Below, one piece after another: positions 54,935 to 64,000 of a DNA stretch of 64,000 bases; the stretch's first letter is position 1; every line of letters begins with the position of its first letter. Both the position numbers and the translations under genes were made by a program. Source of the stretch: Cupriavidus taiwanensis (GTDB taxonomy: Bacteria > Pseudomonadota > Gammaproteobacteria > Burkholderiales > Burkholderiaceae); NCBI RefSeq assembly GCF_900250115.1, contig NZ_LT984805.1, positions 248,001 to 312,000 of the forward strand. The letters are read 5' to 3'. Below the pieces are notes generated by a model. The model was not told where the DNA came from, made no database searches, and worked only from the letters and a program-made list of their open reading frames with translations.

Positions 54935-55444
54935 ATGGTAGACAAAACATCGTTCCGAGAAGCCATGGCCGGGCTAGGGGCCGCGGTCAACATCATCACT
55001 AGTAACGGCGAAGGTGGACTGGCCGGCTGCACAGTATCGGCAGTGTGCGGCATCACGGACGAGCCGCCAACTCTGCTTGTCTGTATCAATCGTGGCAGCA
55101 AGAACAACGAGGTTGTGCGTGAGAACGGCTGCCTTTGCGTCAATGTTCTCGCAGCGGATCAGCAAGACGCGGCTATCCGGTTCTCGAGCAAGAGCGTCTC
55201 GGTCGAGGAGCGTTTTGCCGATGTGGAATGGGATCGGCTGGTGACCGGTGCCCCCGTGATTGCCGGCACCGTCAGCGCTTTGGACTGCGAAGTCGCATCC
55301 ATGATGGACGTTGGCACGCACACCATGTTTCTCTGTGAGATCAAAGCCGTGCGGACGCGCAATGATCGCGACGCCTTGATCTACTTTGGGCGCAACTTCC
55401 ATAGTGTCGAAGCGCCGGCTGTGAAAGGCGCCGTAGCCGCCTAG
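54935..55444 (+). CDS. Flavin reductase, monooxygenase partner
   Basis: 169 residues, ATG after AAGGGGAG. It has the FMN-binding split-barrel reductase pattern: FREAMAGLGAAVNIITSNGE, GCTVSAVCGITDEPPTLLVC, ENGCLCVNVLAADQQD and DALIYFGRNFHSVE. It reduces FMN with NAD(P)H for the upstream two-component monooxygenase, as HpaC, NtaB or DszD-like proteins do. The adjacent position supports the pairing. Confidence 0.92.
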   Translation: MVDKTSFREAMAGLGAAVNIITSNGEGGLAGCTVSAVCGITDEPPTLLVCINRGSKNNEVVRENGCLCVNVLAADQQDAAIRFSSKSVSVEERFADVEWDRLVTGAPVIAGTVSALDCEVASMMDVGTHTMFLCEIKAVRTRNDRDALIYFGRNFHSVEAPAVKGAVAA

Positions 55445-55613
55445 GTCCAGCTCCAAAACCCCCGAGACGTCAGGTCGCACATGGGCGCTACGCGCCCATG
55501 TCGGACACGCTCGTCCTTCCCGATGCGCCGTGTGCGCGCCAGGTGTCACGGGCGTCCCCATCGCAGGCGACTGAATGGCTTCGATCTCTCCTTATCTCCA
55601 GCAGGCAATGCAC

Positions 55614-57046
55614 ATGACTTCCTATCCGGAAATTCGAATGCTGATCGCCGACAAGTGGCGCAGCGCGCCCGGTCGGCCCGTTATCAACCCATCGGACGAA
55701 ACAACCATCGGCACTGTGCCAATCGCAACGACTGCAGACCTCGACGATGCCTTGTCGGCCGCGGCCGATGGTCTGAAGATCTGGCGTCGCACGTCGCCCG
55801 CACGGCGCGCCGAGATCATGCTGAAGGCGATTGACTTGATTCTCGAACGAGTCGAGGCCATTGCGACCGCCATTGCCCTGGAGCAAGGCAAGACCCTGGC
55901 GCAGGCGCGCGCTGAGGTGCTGCGTGGTTGTGACTTGATGACATGGGATGCGAACGAAGGCAAGCGGTTGTACGGACGTGTGATCCCGGCAGAGCCGCCC
56001 ATGCGGCATACGGTGATCCGCGAACCCATTGGCGTGATTGGCGCATTCACGCCATGGAACTTCCCGATGAGTTCTCCCGCGCGCAAGGTGGGTGGTGCCC
56101 TCGCTGCCGGATGTTCGATCATTCTCAAGGCCGCTGAGGAAACGCCTGCGGGAGCCGTGATGTTGGCCCAGGCCTACCGCGATGCCGGACTTCCTGCTGG
56201 TGTGCTGAACCTGGTATTTGGAGAGCCGGGGATGATCTCGTCGTCCTGGTCGCCAGCCCGGTCGTCCGTGCCGTCACGTTTACTGGCTCCACGCTCGTGG
56301 GGAAGCACCTGGCCGGCCTGACAGCCCAACACATGAAGCCGGCGATTCTGGAGTTGGGCGGTCACGCGCCGGTCATCGTTTGCGATGATGCCGATCCCGA
56401 CGCGGCAGCCCTCGCCTGCGTAAAGGGGAAATTGAACAACGCCGGGCAGATATGCGTTGCCCCTACGCGCTTCTTCGTTCATCGCAAGGTCTACGACAGG
56501 TTTGTCGAAGCATTTGCTCGGTACGGTGCCCGGATCCGGGTGGGGCATGCGCTGGAGCCGAGCAGTGATATCGGACCTGTCGCAAATGAGCGGCGACTTG
56601 CCTGCCTTGACGAGTTGGTGAAAGACGCGATCCATCAAGGAGCTCGCCTGCTTTGCGGTGGGGAGCCATTGCCGGGCGCAGGATACATGTTCCCGTTCAC
56701 CGCACTTGCCGATGTCCCGTCCACCGCCCGCGCGATGCTAGAAGAGCCATTCGGGCCTCTGAGCCTGATTGCCCCTGTCGAATCGCTCGACGAAGCCATC
56801 GAACGTGCCAACAGCCTGCCTTATGGCCTTGCCGGATACGCATTCACTCGCTCTGCAGCGGCCGCCTATCGCCTTGGCGACGAGCTGGAGGTGGGCAACC
56901 TCGCAATCAATCACCTGACTTCCGCCGTGTCGGAAACGCCATTCGGTGGCGTGAAGGAAAGCGGGTACGGACGCGAAGGAGGCATCGAAGGGCTCGAGTG
57001 CTACACGAACGTGAAAAGCATTTCACACGTGATGGCCGACGCCTGA
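55614..57046 (+). pseudogene. NAD(P)-dependent aldehyde dehydrogenase, frameshifted
   Basis: MTSYPEIRMLIADKWRSAPG to VLNLVFGEPGMISS is in one frame; near 56240 a one-base loss moves the gene to the frame LVASPVVRAVTFTGSTLVGK through to the end. Restored, it is a normal ALDH of about 477 residues with the catalytic Glu in LELGGHAPVIV and Cys in NNAGQICVAPTR, closest in look to succinate-semialdehyde dehydrogenases. It probably oxidised the aldehyde released by the monooxygenase. As written it is inactive, unless the deletion is a sequencing error. Confidence 0.85.
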
Positions 57047-57174
57047 AGCGACGAACACCAGGACAACTCCAGAAAGCACAACAACGTTCCGCCCAATCCG
57101 GCCCGTTCACGTTGGTACCTTCGGTCACCAACTTGAGCGGGGTAGGAAGTTTATTGCCACCAAAGGAGATGCAG

Positions 57175-57394
57175 ATGCGCCCCATCCATTTACTAGCCTT
57201 GCTACCCGCCGCAGGCGTGCTGATAGGCCCGTTCTTTCTGAACCGCGTTACCCCCCCAGATTCTCGGTATGCCCTTTCTGCTGGGCTGGCTGTCCCTCAA
57301 TCTCGTACTCACGTCAGTTGTGATGGCGATCATCTTTCACAGCGATAGTAAGGCGCACGACGATCGCGGGACCGCGGCTGAGGAGCACGTATGA
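57175..57394 (+). pseudogene. DUF3311-like small membrane subunit, frameshifted
   Basis: MRPIHLLALLPAAGVLIGPF, then FLNRVTP, a run of seven C where the frame changes, then ILGMPFLLGWLSLNLVLTSV. Together they form the about 70-residue DUF3311 protein that accompanies sodium:solute symporters. RBS AAGGAG. Its stop overlaps the symporter ATG (ATGA). The homopolymer makes an assembly error plausible. Confidence 0.75.
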
Positions 57395-58866
57395 ACAGCG
57401 CCCTGATCTTCATTTTTGGTGCCATTGCCCTGGCACTTGCGCTCGGTTTGCTGGCCAGGCGAGGAAAAAAGATGAGCCTGGAGGAATGGGCGGTGGGCGG
57501 CCGAGGCTTCGGCACGGCAATCGTGTTCCTGTTGATGGCCGGTGAAATCTACACGACGTTCGTCTTCCTTGGCGCGAGTGGATACGCATATGGCCACGGT
57601 GGTCCGGCCTACTACATGCTGGGCTATGGAAGCCTTTGCTTTGTCCTGTCGTACTGGCTGTTACCGCTGATCTGGCGCTATGCCAAAGCGAAGAACCTGA
57701 TCTCTCAATCCGACTTCTTCGCGTCGAAGTATGACAGCCGGCCACTGGGCATCCTGGTCGCCGTTGTCGGCATCGTGGCACTGATGCCATACCTGGTGTT
57801 GCAGCTCAAGGGGCTTGGCATTATCGTGAGCGTTGCATCGTATGGCGCCATCGACTCCAGCCACGGCATGTGGATCGGTGCCATTGTGGTGGCCTTGTAC
57901 GTGGCCATCTCCGGCGTACACGGGTCCGCGTGGACGTCGGTGGTCAAGGACATCCTGGTCATGTTTGTCGCCGTGTTCCTCGGCCTCTATCTGCCGTTCC
58001 ACTACCACGGTGGCGTCGGGCAGATGTTTGCGGACATCGAGGCAGCAAAGCCAGGTTTTCTTGCCCTGCGCGAGTCCGGTGAAAGCCCGGTGTGGCTGGT
58101 TTCGACCGTTCTGCTTTCGGCGCTCGGCTTCTACATGTGGCCACACATGTTCATGGCGACCTACACGGCAAAGACCGACGTGGTGTTGCGCAAGAATGCC
58201 TACGTTCTGCCGATCTACCAGTTGATGCTCTTGTTTATCTTCTTCGTCGGATTTACTGCAGTCCTGCAGATTCCTGGGCTCAAAGGAAGCGACATCGATC
58301 TGGCACTGTTGAAGATTTCGCTGCAAACCTTCGACCCATGGTTTGTTGGTGTCATCGGGGCGGCAGGCGTTCTGACAGCGCTAGTGCCGGGTTCCATGAT
58401 TCTGATGACATCGGCAACCTTGCTGGCCAATAACGTCTATCGTCCGTTGCGCCCGTCTGCCAGCAGCGCCGAGATCGTAAAGCTGAGTAAGTGGATGGCA
58501 CCGTGCATCATGGCAGTCGGGCTCTTCTTCGCGCTCCAGGGCGGGAAGACGATCGTCGCACTTCTGCTGATGGCTTACGCGTTCGTCACCCAGTTGTTCC
58601 CGGTCCTTGTGATGAGTTTGCTGCGGAATAATCCGGTGACGCCGGTCGCGGCAATGACTAGCATTGCCGTGGGAGAGGCGACGGTTGCGTGGGTGTCTTT
58701 GACTAAGCAGTCGGTGGCTTCGCTCTTTCCATTCCTGCCGGATGCTTTGAAGGACGTGAATGTCGGCGTTGTCGCACTGGTACTGAACATCGCGACGTTG
58801 ATCATCGTAACCTTGCTGACGCGGCGAAGCGAGCGCCCGGGTCTGACGGCTCCGGTTTCCCAATAA
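57391..58866 (+). CDS. Sodium:solute symporter family transporter
   Basis: 491 residues with about 13 membrane helices. SSS-family features: GRGFGTAIVFLLMAGEIYTT near the N-terminus, GGPAYYMLGYGSLCFVLSYW, the AISGVHGSAWTSVVKDILVM segment and GFYMWPHMFMATYTAKTDVV. It resembles the monocarboxylate-type (MctP-like) branch. It probably imports the substrate or a carboxylate intermediate of this cluster. It is coupled to the DUF3311 gene by ATGA. Confidence 0.9.
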   Translation: MNSALIFIFGAIALALALGLLARRGKKMSLEEWAVGGRGFGTAIVFLLMAGEIYTTFVFLGASGYAYGHGGPAYYMLGYGSLCFVLSYWLLPLIWRYAKAKNLISQSDFFASKYDSRPLGILVAVVGIVALMPYLVLQLKGLGIIVSVASYGAIDSSHGMWIGAIVVALYVAISGVHGSAWTSVVKDILVMFVAVFLGLYLPFHYHGGVGQMFADIEAAKPGFLALRESGESPVWLVSTVLLSALGFYMWPHMFMATYTAKTDVVLRKNAYVLPIYQLMLLFIFFVGFTAVLQIPGLKGSDIDLALLKISLQTFDPWFVGVIGAAGVLTALVPGSMILMTSATLLANNVYRPLRPSASSAEIVKLSKWMAPCIMAVGLFFALQGGKTIVALLLMAYAFVTQLFPVLVMSLLRNNPVTPVAAMTSIAVGEATVAWVSLTKQSVASLFPFLPDALKDVNVGVVALVLNIATLIIVTLLTRRSERPGLTAPVSQ

Positions 58867-58913
58867 CACCTGGGTGATGTGGGCGGAGGCGATCCCTCCG
58901 CTAGGAGATTGTT

Positions 58914-59453
58914 ATGAAGACAAGCATTTTTTCCCGCGCGGCGCGTGTTGCATTCATTCAGGCGGAGTGGCACAAAGACCTGCTGGAGAACGCGCTTGAG
59001 GGATTCCTGCGCCGCATGGTCCAACTCGGGGTGTCTACCGATGCCGTAGACTTCTTCGAAGTGCCTGGAGCATTCGAAATTCCGCTGTTCGCCAAACGGA
59101 TCGCGACACGCGGAGACTATGCGGCGATTATTGAAAGTGCGCTCGTTGTTGACGGAGGCATCTATCGGCACGAGTTCGTCGCTCAAGCCGTCGTGGAGGG
59201 GTTGATGCGCGTGCAACTCGAAACGGACACACCGGTGTTTTCAATGGTGCTGACGCCGCACAATTTTCGAGCTGAAGAGCACATGCGCGGATTCTTCGCC
59301 AAACTCTTGATAGAGAAGGGCGATGAGGTGGCAGACGCGTGTGTTAGGGCAGTCGGCTGCCTCGAGCGCCCGGGTGGATGCATGTCTGCTGAGGCAGCAC
59401 GGCATCTGGCTCCTGGACGAGTAGGCGAGCGCCTGATTTCGACCACCGCATAG
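58914..59453 (+). CDS. ribH: 6,7-dimethyl-8-ribityllumazine synthase (type II-like)
   Basis: 179 residues, ATG after TAGGAG. Lumazine synthase motifs: VAFIQAEWHKDLLENALEGF, FFEVPGAFEIPLFAKRIA, ESALVVDGGIYRHEFVAQAV with the catalytic-type His, and FSMVLTPHNF. It makes the direct precursor of riboflavin. A dedicated copy within a flavin-dependent monooxygenase cluster would raise FMN supply. The C-terminal tail of about 25 residues is longer than in housekeeping RibH. Confidence 0.9.
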   Translation: MKTSIFSRAARVAFIQAEWHKDLLENALEGFLRRMVQLGVSTDAVDFFEVPGAFEIPLFAKRIATRGDYAAIIESALVVDGGIYRHEFVAQAVVEGLMRVQLETDTPVFSMVLTPHNFRAEEHMRGFFAKLLIEKGDEVADACVRAVGCLERPGGCMSAEAARHLAPGRVGERLISTTA

Positions 59454-59512
59454 GGATCCAATGCCGCCGCCAGCAGGCAGCGCGGAGACCTTTGACCATA
59501 TTGAAGGGGTAC

Positions 59513-60052
59513 ATGATGACCGAAATAACGATTCGCGATGCCACGCCAGAAGACATGGAAGCGGTATGTGCGATCTACAACGATGCTGTGGAGAACACGA
59601 CGGCAATCTGGAATGAGGTCCTTGTCGATGTGGCCAATCGCTTGGACTGGCTTTCCGCACGGCGCAAGGCCGGCTTACCGGTTCTCGTGGCGCTGGACGC
59701 AACGGGCGTTGTGGTCGGCTATGCGTCATTTGGGGATTGGCGCGCGTTTGATGGCTATCGCCATACCGTGGAGCACTCGGTGTACGTGCGAACTGACCAG
59801 CGTGGCAAAGGTATTGCCGGCTCGCTAATGAAAGCTCTTATCGAGCGTGCGGGCGAACTCGGCAAACACATCATAGTCAGCGCGATCGAAGCAGGTAACG
59901 CGAGCTCGATCCGTCTACATGAAAAACTGGGCTTCGAGCAGGTCGGCCTGATGAAGGAGGTTGGCACGAAGTTCGGCAAGTGGCTGGACCTTGTCTTCAT
60001 GCAGCTCAACATCGACCATCGTGCTGACCCGGATGGTGCGCGGAAGCAGTAG
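59513..60052 (+). CDS. GNAT-family N-acetyltransferase (phosphinothricin acetyltransferase-like)
   Basis: 179 residues, start set by AAGGGG before ATGATG. MTEITIRDATPEDMEAVCAI, AIWNEVLVDVANRLDWL, VEHSVYVRTDQRGKGIAGSL with the acetyl-CoA loop (QRGKGIA), and IRLHEKLGFEQVGLMKEVGT are the hallmarks of the Pat/MddA branch, which acetylates phosphinothricin or methionine sulfoximine-type amines. The substrate in this cluster is not known. Confidence 0.88.
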   Translation: MMTEITIRDATPEDMEAVCAIYNDAVENTTAIWNEVLVDVANRLDWLSARRKAGLPVLVALDATGVVVGYASFGDWRAFDGYRHTVEHSVYVRTDQRGKGIAGSLMKALIERAGELGKHIIVSAIEAGNASSIRLHEKLGFEQVGLMKEVGTKFGKWLDLVFMQLNIDHRADPDGARKQ

Positions 60053-60141
60053 CGCATACGTGTGCTCCATCGTTTCCCCTCGCCGATCAAAGGTGCTGCG
60101 CTGGCTGATACCGCGGATTGAAGTCCGCTCCCAGCAACAGA

Positions 60142-61368
60142 ATGCATTCCCAGAGTATGGCTCAATCTTCAAATGCTGCTCTGAAGTCGGGATGGCTTCG
60201 TCTCGACCCTGTATTGACAATAGCCACCGCGCAATTGTTCGGAACCTCGCTTTGGTTCAGCGCCAACAGCGCGGCCGACGATCTTGCCCGGACGTGGGGG
60301 CTGACGGCCGCAAACATTGGCATGCTCACGGCGGCGGTTCAGAGCGGCTTCATACTGGGTACCCTGGTATTCGCCGTATTCGGACTCGCGGACAGGTTCT
60401 CGGCGAGCCGAATTTTTTGCCTTTCGGCACTGCTTGGTGCTGCTTTCAACGCGTGGTTCGCGTGTCTGTCAGGGGATTTCTCCGCAGCAATCGCACTTCG
60501 GTTTGCTGTGGGCGTATGTCTCGCTGGCGTCTATCCGATTGGGATGAAGCTGATTATTAGCTGGGCCCCCGATAGAGCAGGGGCAGCGCTTGCATTGCTG
60601 GTAGGCATGCTGACCTTAGGGAGCGCGCTGCCGCATGGCTTGCGAATTATGGCCGCACAATGGCCGTGGCAGTACGTCATGGCTGGCTCTTCGGTGCTGG
60701 CAGGTATTGCGGCAGTCATGGTCATCTACTTGGGTAACGGACCGCACTTGCCGATGCGCCGCCCGGGCGGCCCGAATCCGGGTAATCCATTGCACGCGTT
60801 TCGCGATCCCCAGTTCAGAGCGATTGCGGTAGGTTATTTCGGGCACATGTGGGAGCTTTATGCCTTCTGGACCATACTACCCATGCTCGTTGCACGCTCG
60901 CCCCTGCCTTCGCTTTTCGAAACACAGGGCATCTCAGCGCTGGCCTTCGCCATCATTGGGGTTGGCGCCATTGGGTGCGTCTTCGGCGGCGTGCTAACCC
61001 GCTGGGTAGATAGTGCCCGCGTCGCGCTCAGCGCTCTCGCGATTTCAGGAGTGTGCTGCTTTCTCTTGCCGTTCGCGGCAGACGCGCTGTCACGGGGTTG
61101 CCTGTTGGTTTTTTTCTTGATTTGGGGAGCGGCAGTTGTCGCAGATTCCCCGCAGTTTTCAGCGTTAGCTGCCAAGACATGCCCTCTGCCCTTGGTCGGC
61201 GGTGCACTCGCCATTCAGAACTCGATTGGATTTGCGCTGACGGTGGCTTCCATTACCCTCGTGTCCACGTTGCTAGGGGACCTGGGCATGAAAACGTCCT
61301 GGGTGCTTCTGCCGGGCCCAGTTTTGGGAATCATAGGCTTCCTGTCGTTGCGCCGCAGTTCCCGCTGA
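60142..61368 (+). CDS. MFS transporter
   Basis: 408 residues from MHSQSMAQSSNAALKSGWLR; a TTG at 60118 or an ATG at 60157 are other possible starts. Twelve membrane helices are expected. Loop motifs typical of MFS: GLADRFSASRIF after helix 2 and GVYPIGMKLIISWAP after helix 5. It ends the cluster on the plus strand and could import substrate or export product. Confidence 0.88.
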   Translation: MHSQSMAQSSNAALKSGWLRLDPVLTIATAQLFGTSLWFSANSAADDLARTWGLTAANIGMLTAAVQSGFILGTLVFAVFGLADRFSASRIFCLSALLGAAFNAWFACLSGDFSAAIALRFAVGVCLAGVYPIGMKLIISWAPDRAGAALALLVGMLTLGSALPHGLRIMAAQWPWQYVMAGSSVLAGIAAVMVIYLGNGPHLPMRRPGGPNPGNPLHAFRDPQFRAIAVGYFGHMWELYAFWTILPMLVARSPLPSLFETQGISALAFAIIGVGAIGCVFGGVLTRWVDSARVALSALAISGVCCFLLPFAADALSRGCLLVFFLIWGAAVVADSPQFSALAAKTCPLPLVGGALAIQNSIGFALTVASITLVSTLLGDLGMKTSWVLLPGPVLGIIGFLSLRRSSR

Positions 61369-62283
61369 CAGCGGCTGCGGCAGCGAACGCTCGGCTCGGA
61401 TATGTGTCGGGAATCGCTCCTTAACGCCCGATCAATATAGTTGAATGCGCGTCTAGCACGCAAGTACGGCCGCTTTCGGCGCCGTCCATGTTGCAGTTCA
61501 CAAGGATGTCGGCTGCAGGGGTGAACTTGCTCGAGGCAACCCCCCCGTTTCCTAAACAGGCCGCATTCAGAAGGATTCACTCATGAGCAAGGTCCGTCGC
61601 GGGAAGGTACGAAAACCGTGACCACGATCTTTACCGTAGGCGCGATACTCCGCGAATACACCGGCGAAGTACTCTACTCTCCACTTCAATGGTGCGCTGG
61701 CAGGCTGGACCGCGTGGTCAGCGATCTGGAGTTCTAGATGCTGGAAGGCATTTCAGCGACCTCGATATCCCTTGATCGGCTCAGCAGAGGAGCGTGCGAC
61801 TTGAGCGGCCGGAACCCCCATGGGGCACTTCACGGGTTCTGGGCGCATTGACCCGAAGCCTCGGAAAGTCTTCTTTACGCCCGTTGGCTGCCAACGCCAT
61901 GTGACACTTCCGCTCATTGCCGACAAGCGTCAGCATTAGGATTTCATATTGGTGTGGTCAGTCCACTGACCACGTCGAGGAACGGCTGTCTTGTTCTCGA
62001 GCGAAGGAGATCGCAGGCGTGCACACACGGCGCTATGCTTGAGCTGCGATGGGGCCGCAGTGGAAGCATGCGCCCTTTCAACCGGCTACTCTAGGGAAGT
62101 GCTTATGTGGACGCCTCCCGGATAGCAAGGTCGATTTGACATGGTGGTCGACAGGTAGAGGCAGCACGCTTATGTCCGGCCCGTTTGTTGCAGGCCTTAA
62201 GGCCTGCTGGCCCATATGGAATTCGCTGACGAGGTCCCCAGCTTGCGTATTTCGGGGCGCTTGATCAGCGATTTCGGGGGAAC
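61369..62283. other. Non-coding stretch before IS21 element 3
   Basis: About 900 bases with no convincing gene. A short frame at 62049-62264 is probably spurious. Confidence 0.45.
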
Positions 62284-62432
62284 GTGATCACCTGTTTCGG
62301 CGGGAAGCTGCTCGCTGGTTTCGGCGGAACGTGATCACTTCGACGACGCTGCCGAAATCGGTGATCACGATCCCGAAACGAGTGATCACGTTGCCGAAAT
62401 AGGTGATCAAGCAGCCGAAACGGGTGATCACG
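62284..62432. repeat. Terminal repeats of IS21 element 3
   Basis: GTGATCAC occurs at 62284, 62331, 62361, 62382 and 62424, with a variant GTGATCAA at 62403. The last four form 21-bp tandem repeats with the core CCGAAA--G-GTGATCAC. IS21 elements carry such repeats at their ends as transposase sites. Confidence 0.7.
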
Positions 62433-62526
62433 CACCGTAATGGGGCCGGGCAAGGGCTGGGGTGGGACTGCGCATGGACTAGAACGCCGGCGATACGCTG
62501 CTTCCTTTTTGCAAGGAAGCAAGCTG

Positions 62527-64000
62527 ATGCCGGCCAACCGGATGACCATGCGCAAGATCAAGGAAGTGCTTCGCCTGAAATGGGCGTGTGGCCTTTCGCA
62601 CCGGCAGATCGCTAGGGCGACGGGTGTGAGTGTTGGTGCCGTTTCGCAGTACGCGCGATGGCGAAGGCAGCGGGGCTGGATTGGGCGCAGGCGGATAGCC
62701 TGAACGAGGATACGCTGGAGCAGCGGCTGTTCGGCGCACAGAAGCCGGCCAACAGCCCGGGCGGACGGGTGACGCCGGACTTCCCCTACCTGCACCGCGA
62801 GCTGCGCCGCAAGGGCGTGACACTGCAGTTGCTGTGGGAGGAATACCTGGACGCGAATCCCGGGGTCCCCATTTACCAATACACGCAGTTCTGCTGCCGT
62901 TACCGGGACTGGGCAGCGACACTCAAGCGGTCCATGCGCCAGCAGCACCGCGCCGGCGAGAAGCTGTTTGCGGACTTCGCAGGTCAGATGGTGCCGATTC
63001 TGGACCCGGAAGGCGGCCTTGCGTTTGAAGCCAGCATCTTCGTCGCTGTGCTTGGCGCGTCGAATTACACATACGCGTGCGCCACCCGGGGGCAGACCAC
63101 CGCCGACTGGATCGGGGGCAATGGTCTGTGCGATGGAATTCGCCGGCGGCGTGCCTGAGCTGCTTGTGCCGGACAACCCGCGCGCGCTGGTGGCTCGCCC
63201 TGACCGATACGAGCCAGTGCTGTCCCGAACTGCAGAAGACTTCGTTCATCACTACGGCACGGCCATGCTGCCGGCACGGCCGCGCAAACCGCAAGACAAG
63301 GCCAAGGTCGAGACCGGCGTGCTGATCGTCGAGCGGTGGATCCTGGCGCGGCTGCGCAACCATCGCTTTTACAGCTTGGGCGAGCTCAACAAGGCCATCA
63401 AGAAGCTCGTCGCCGACCTGAATGACCGACCGTTCAAGAAGCTGCCTGGCACGCGCCGGGAGTGGTTCGAGCGGTTGGACCGGCCAGTGTTGCGACCGCT
63501 GCCGCCGCGGCGCTACGAAGTTGCAACGTTCAAACAATGCCGCGTCAACGTCGACTACCACGTCGAGATCGACGGTCACTACTACAGCGTGCCGCATGCC
63601 CTGGTGCGAAAGGCGGTCGAGGCTCGCGTAACCCGCCACACCATCGAGATCCTGTACGGTGGCAAACGGGTGGCGCTGCACGCGCGCAATACCCGCAAGG
63701 GCAGCCACAGCACGGTCAAGGAACACATGCCGGTGGCCCACCGCGCGCACCTCGAATGGACGCCCGGCCGGCTGCTCAACTGGGCAGCCTCGATTGGGCC
63801 CAACGTCGCCGTCATCGTCGAATACCAGCTCACCCACAAGAGCCATCCCGAGATGGGCTATCGCGCCTGCCTGGGTCTGCTGAGTCTGGCCAAGAAGTAC
63901 AGCAAGGAGCGGCTCGAAGCCGCTTGCGCTCGCGCCGTCGCCATTGGCTCGCTCACGCGTAAGTCTGTGGTCTCCATCCTTGAAAACCATCTGGACCGGC
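62527..64000 (+). pseudogene. istA: IstA transposase with two frameshifts, incomplete
   Basis: MPANRMTMRKIKEVLRLKWA and the HTH GLSHRQIARATGVSVGAVSQ begin it; near 62657 one base is missing and the frame changes to MAKAAGLDWAQADSLNEDTL; near 63115 an extra G moves it to [20 protein letters not shown]. Catalytic-type residues lie in [24 protein letters not shown] and [14 protein letters not shown]. The C-terminal beta-barrel text ([20 protein letters not shown]) is intact up to the window edge. Confidence 0.85.

Larger units (their letters stand above)
62284..64000 (+). mobile_element. IS21-family element 3 (left part, runs off the window)
   Basis: Terminal repeats are followed by an IstA gene that continues to the last base. 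istB and the right end are not in the window. The exact left end may lie some bases before 62284 (related text begins near 62260). Confidence 0.75.

Overview
The window looks like part of a GC-rich beta-proteobacterial (Cupriavidus/Ralstonia/Burkholderia-like) plasmid or megaplasmid. The evidence is a complete plasmid backbone (ParA, ParB, an iteron origin, a Rep_3-type initiator and a second HTH protein) at 37.8-47.1 kb, embedded in an IS-riddled accessory region. The genus is inferred from protein style and gene content only.

Layout. 0-5.6 kb: nested IS elements (IS3, IS4, IS5 families) and a decayed DUF2165 gene. 5.7-7.4 kb: ACC deaminase (acdS) with a divergent Lrp-type regulator. 7.9-9.4 kb: an unknown protein, an ankyrin protein and an FmdB-type zinc ribbon in a row. 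9.5-21.7 kb: an IS graveyard carrying a CDF metal exporter between two direct IS4 copies, plus remnants of an IscA/HesB-like gene. 22.1-27.0 kb: a periplasmic binding protein, a hybrid-domain histidine kinase and a NarL-type response regulator, with an IS5 inserted between the convergent kinase and regulator genes. 28.3-29.3 kb: an aldose-epimerase-like protein, followed by decayed DNA and an intact IS21 element. 35.7-37.5 kb: a long tyrosine recombinase. 37.8-39.5 kb: twelve copies of a 17-bp palindrome, probably the plasmid centromere. 39.6-47.1 kb: ISL3 element, parB, parA, iteron origin, repA and an HTH protein. 47.3-50.8 kb: IS5-family element, then DUF2933, an isoprenylcysteine-methyltransferase-like protein, DUF5676 and a formate/nitrite transporter cut by a second ISL3 copy. 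53.5-61.4 kb: a catabolic cluster (NtaA/SnaA/DszA monooxygenase, flavin reductase, frameshifted aldehyde dehydrogenase, DUF3311 plus sodium:solute symporter, lumazine synthase, GNAT acetyltransferase, MFS transporter). 62.3 kb to the end: a broken IS21 element.

Repeated mobile elements are labelled here IS-A (1327 bp, IS5-family, three full copies plus relics), IS-B (1191 bp, IS5 subgroup, three copies), IS-C (about 1474 bp, IS4 family, three copies) and IS-D (about 1303 bp, ISL3 family, two copies plus a relic). Many cargo genes carry single-base frameshifts, so the accessory part is either decaying or contains homopolymer errors in the assembly.

The most notable observation is the putative centromere: twelve TGTCCC-N5-GGGACA palindromes lie just downstream of parB, arranged like sopC of plasmid F, within longer imperfect direct and inverted repeat units. 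An ISL3 copy has landed in the T-tract of the parAB terminator and separates parB from this array.
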